DNA of 64,000 nucleotides, taken from the NCBI RefSeq assembly GCF_000182925.2, contig NC_026507.1:1426001-1490000 (forward strand), given 5' to 3'. Below the pieces are notes generated by a model, which ran no database searches, had not been told where the DNA came from, and saw only the letters and a program-made list of their open reading frames with translations. Positions 62,860 through 64,000 of the stretch are shown here, one piece after another. Source of the stretch: Neurospora crassa OR74A. Its lineage: Eukaryota; Ascomycota; Sordariomycetes; Sordariales; Sordariaceae. Position 1 is the first letter of the stretch, and every line of letters begins with the position of its first letter. The translations under genes were made by a program, and so were the position numbers.

Positions 62860-63205
62860 AAAAAGGTGACAAAAAAGTTGTTTAAACACGCTGCCGAGCG
62901 GGTTCGAACGGACCGGTTCTACTAGGGAAGTGGTCAGCCAGAAAGAAGTGGCGCCCCATCTACCGACTGAGCCAGACTCCCCCACGGTGGTTTGGTGATT
63001 GTACATTCCAACCACAGATCTTAAGTACCGGGAAGCTACTGGACTTGGCTACCCATTATCGAAACTGGTTGCCCATAGCAGGAGCCTGGAGCTGAAGCCG
63101 GCACTCATACCATCCACCTGGGGCGAGATTCAAACCATCCACTCCAGTTCCCCACCCTCCGAAGTTCGGCAACGCACAAAGTTCGAGTTTGACACGTACG
63201 CGGGG
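62860..63205 (-). repeat. tRNA-like Pol III-style repeat, copy C
   Basis: Best preserved copy. On the minus strand: A-box TGGCTCAGTCGG, about 65 nt later B-box GTTCGAACC, then ACTTTTTTGTCACCTTTTTA. Upstream blocks shared with the other copies include CACCGTGGGGGAG, CTTAAGATCTGTGG and a GGAGGGTGGGGAACTGGAGT-type block. Acceptor and T stems have mismatches, so it is not a normal tRNA gene. Confidence 0.65.
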
Positions 63206-63387
63206 TACCACTGCAAAGTTAAAAACGTTCTCATCTTCCTTCCTCGTACCAATCCTCTGCTCTGCCCAAATCTCACCCTCTTCCCCCCACCTTCCTATCT
63301 ATTCTCCTCTTTTGCAACACTCACCTGCCAGGCCCATCCTCACTACTATCGAGCTGGCCGTAACTTGACAGAGCCACTCAAGTGAGG

Positions 63388-64000
63388 ATGAGCGCATCCT
63401 CTTTCGCTGCGCCGGTTGCCGCGCTCAACCATCCCATCATGAACCAGATGATGAGGGAGTTGGTGGCGACGAGCGACCCCTTGGAGGGCCATGCATCAGT
63501 CCCACCGACGTACACCAGCGTATTATCATCAGAGATGTACAATGATGAGCGCCATCGGCACTGGTTTGTGGCCTGCCGGATTGCAGATATTCACTTCAGC
63601 GTGAGCCTTCCAGACCCTCTTCAACCCTCCGATGGCGCAAGCGTAACCGCCGCGCAGGCCACTGCAGCAGACAAGATTCACGAATGCTACGTGGAAGGAC
63701 TCAAGGACACCATGATGAGATTCTATAATCTCGGATTTAGCCGTGTGTCTACAGCGACACACCGCTACGCGCTTGACTTTAGTCTCTGGATGAGAGGTAC
63801 GTTTGTCGCAACCCCCGACCCGGTTCAAAAGCTACCTCTACCTTTATGCGATGCCCTACAATCAACGCTGCTTGGGATATCTGATTCTCCCGCCTCTTAA
63901 GTTGGTTTATTCTCTCTAATCAAGGCACATTCGCAGGATATTTCCTTTACGTTGGCTGCGGTGATTACGGCCCCCAGTTTTGGTACACCAAACCGTTGGA
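63388..64000 (+). CDS. Unknown protein, 3'-truncated by the window edge
   Basis: Not recognised. Exon 1 (63388-63796) starts MSASSFAAPVAALNHPIMNQ; exon 2 begins at 63937 and runs off the edge. The 140-nt intron has a GTACGT donor and a TCGCAG end; the join reads LWMRGYFLYVGCGDYGPQFW. Visible segments include HWFVACRIADIHFSVSLPDP, a helical TAADKIHECYVEGLKDTMMR, and RYALDFSLW. The even amino-acid composition and the in-frame continuation across the intron support a real gene. It follows directly after the tRNA-like repeat array. Confidence 0.55.

Noticed and set aside
61210-62985. Functional tRNA genes on the minus strand
   Set aside because: A and B boxes are present, but acceptor, D and T stems carry several mismatches in each copy and no complete cloverleaf could be drawn.

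Overview
The window looks like nuclear DNA of a filamentous ascomycete, most likely a Neurospora-type Sordariales species. This is an inference from three things. Genes are separated by long spacers and interrupted by short introns of about 50-150 nt with GTRNGT/CAG borders and CTRAY-like branch sites. One ~10.9 kb block is extremely AT-rich and carries only TAA/TAG-type stops, as expected from repeat-induced point mutation (RIP). Long simple repeats such as (TTG)n are common. Four 100-N assembly gaps lie inside the AT-rich block.

Layout. 1-8.0 kb: two minus-strand housekeeping genes, mitochondrial ribosomal protein uS2m and a Mug70-like CBS/PB1 tail-anchored protein, each with a 22-nt homopolymer inside an intron. 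8.04-18.91 kb: a composite dead transposon bounded by 37-bp terminal inverted repeats. A RIP-mutated piggyBac-type transposase lies near the right end, and a probable LTR retroelement is nested in it. 21-25 kb: a Ser-rich single-pass membrane protein (+) and a secreted short tyrosinase (-).

26.9-31.5 kb: a divergent gene pair. The minus gene carries an ADP-ribosyltransferase-like R-S-E signature followed by a degenerate ankyrin region. The plus gene has a PigL_N/HeLo-like fungal N-terminal domain followed by an ankyrin region. Both end in a similar C-terminal module. 32.4-33.6 kb: an acidic hypothetical protein. 35.5-37.2 kb: a membrane-anchored GH18 chitinase. 37.4-39.4 kb: a head-to-head ubiquitin-S27a/S26 ribosomal pair. 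43-44.5 kb: a Ser/Pro-rich fungal protein. 45.1-45.8 kb: Cox20. 47.0-54.0 kb: the DNA polymerase epsilon catalytic subunit. 56.8-60.2 kb: a 14-TM MFS transporter with an unusually long low-complexity tail.

60.7-63.2 kb: a decayed array of tRNA-like, Pol III-style repeats. It is followed by the first part of an unknown gene that runs off the right edge.

Most genes are unrelated housekeeping functions (translation, replication, respiration, cell wall). The parts that look worth following are the ART/PigL_N ankyrin pair, the TIR-bounded composite transposon and the tRNA-like repeat array. Exon structures were assigned by eye from reading frame and splice signals. Family calls come from motif recognition, not from database searches.
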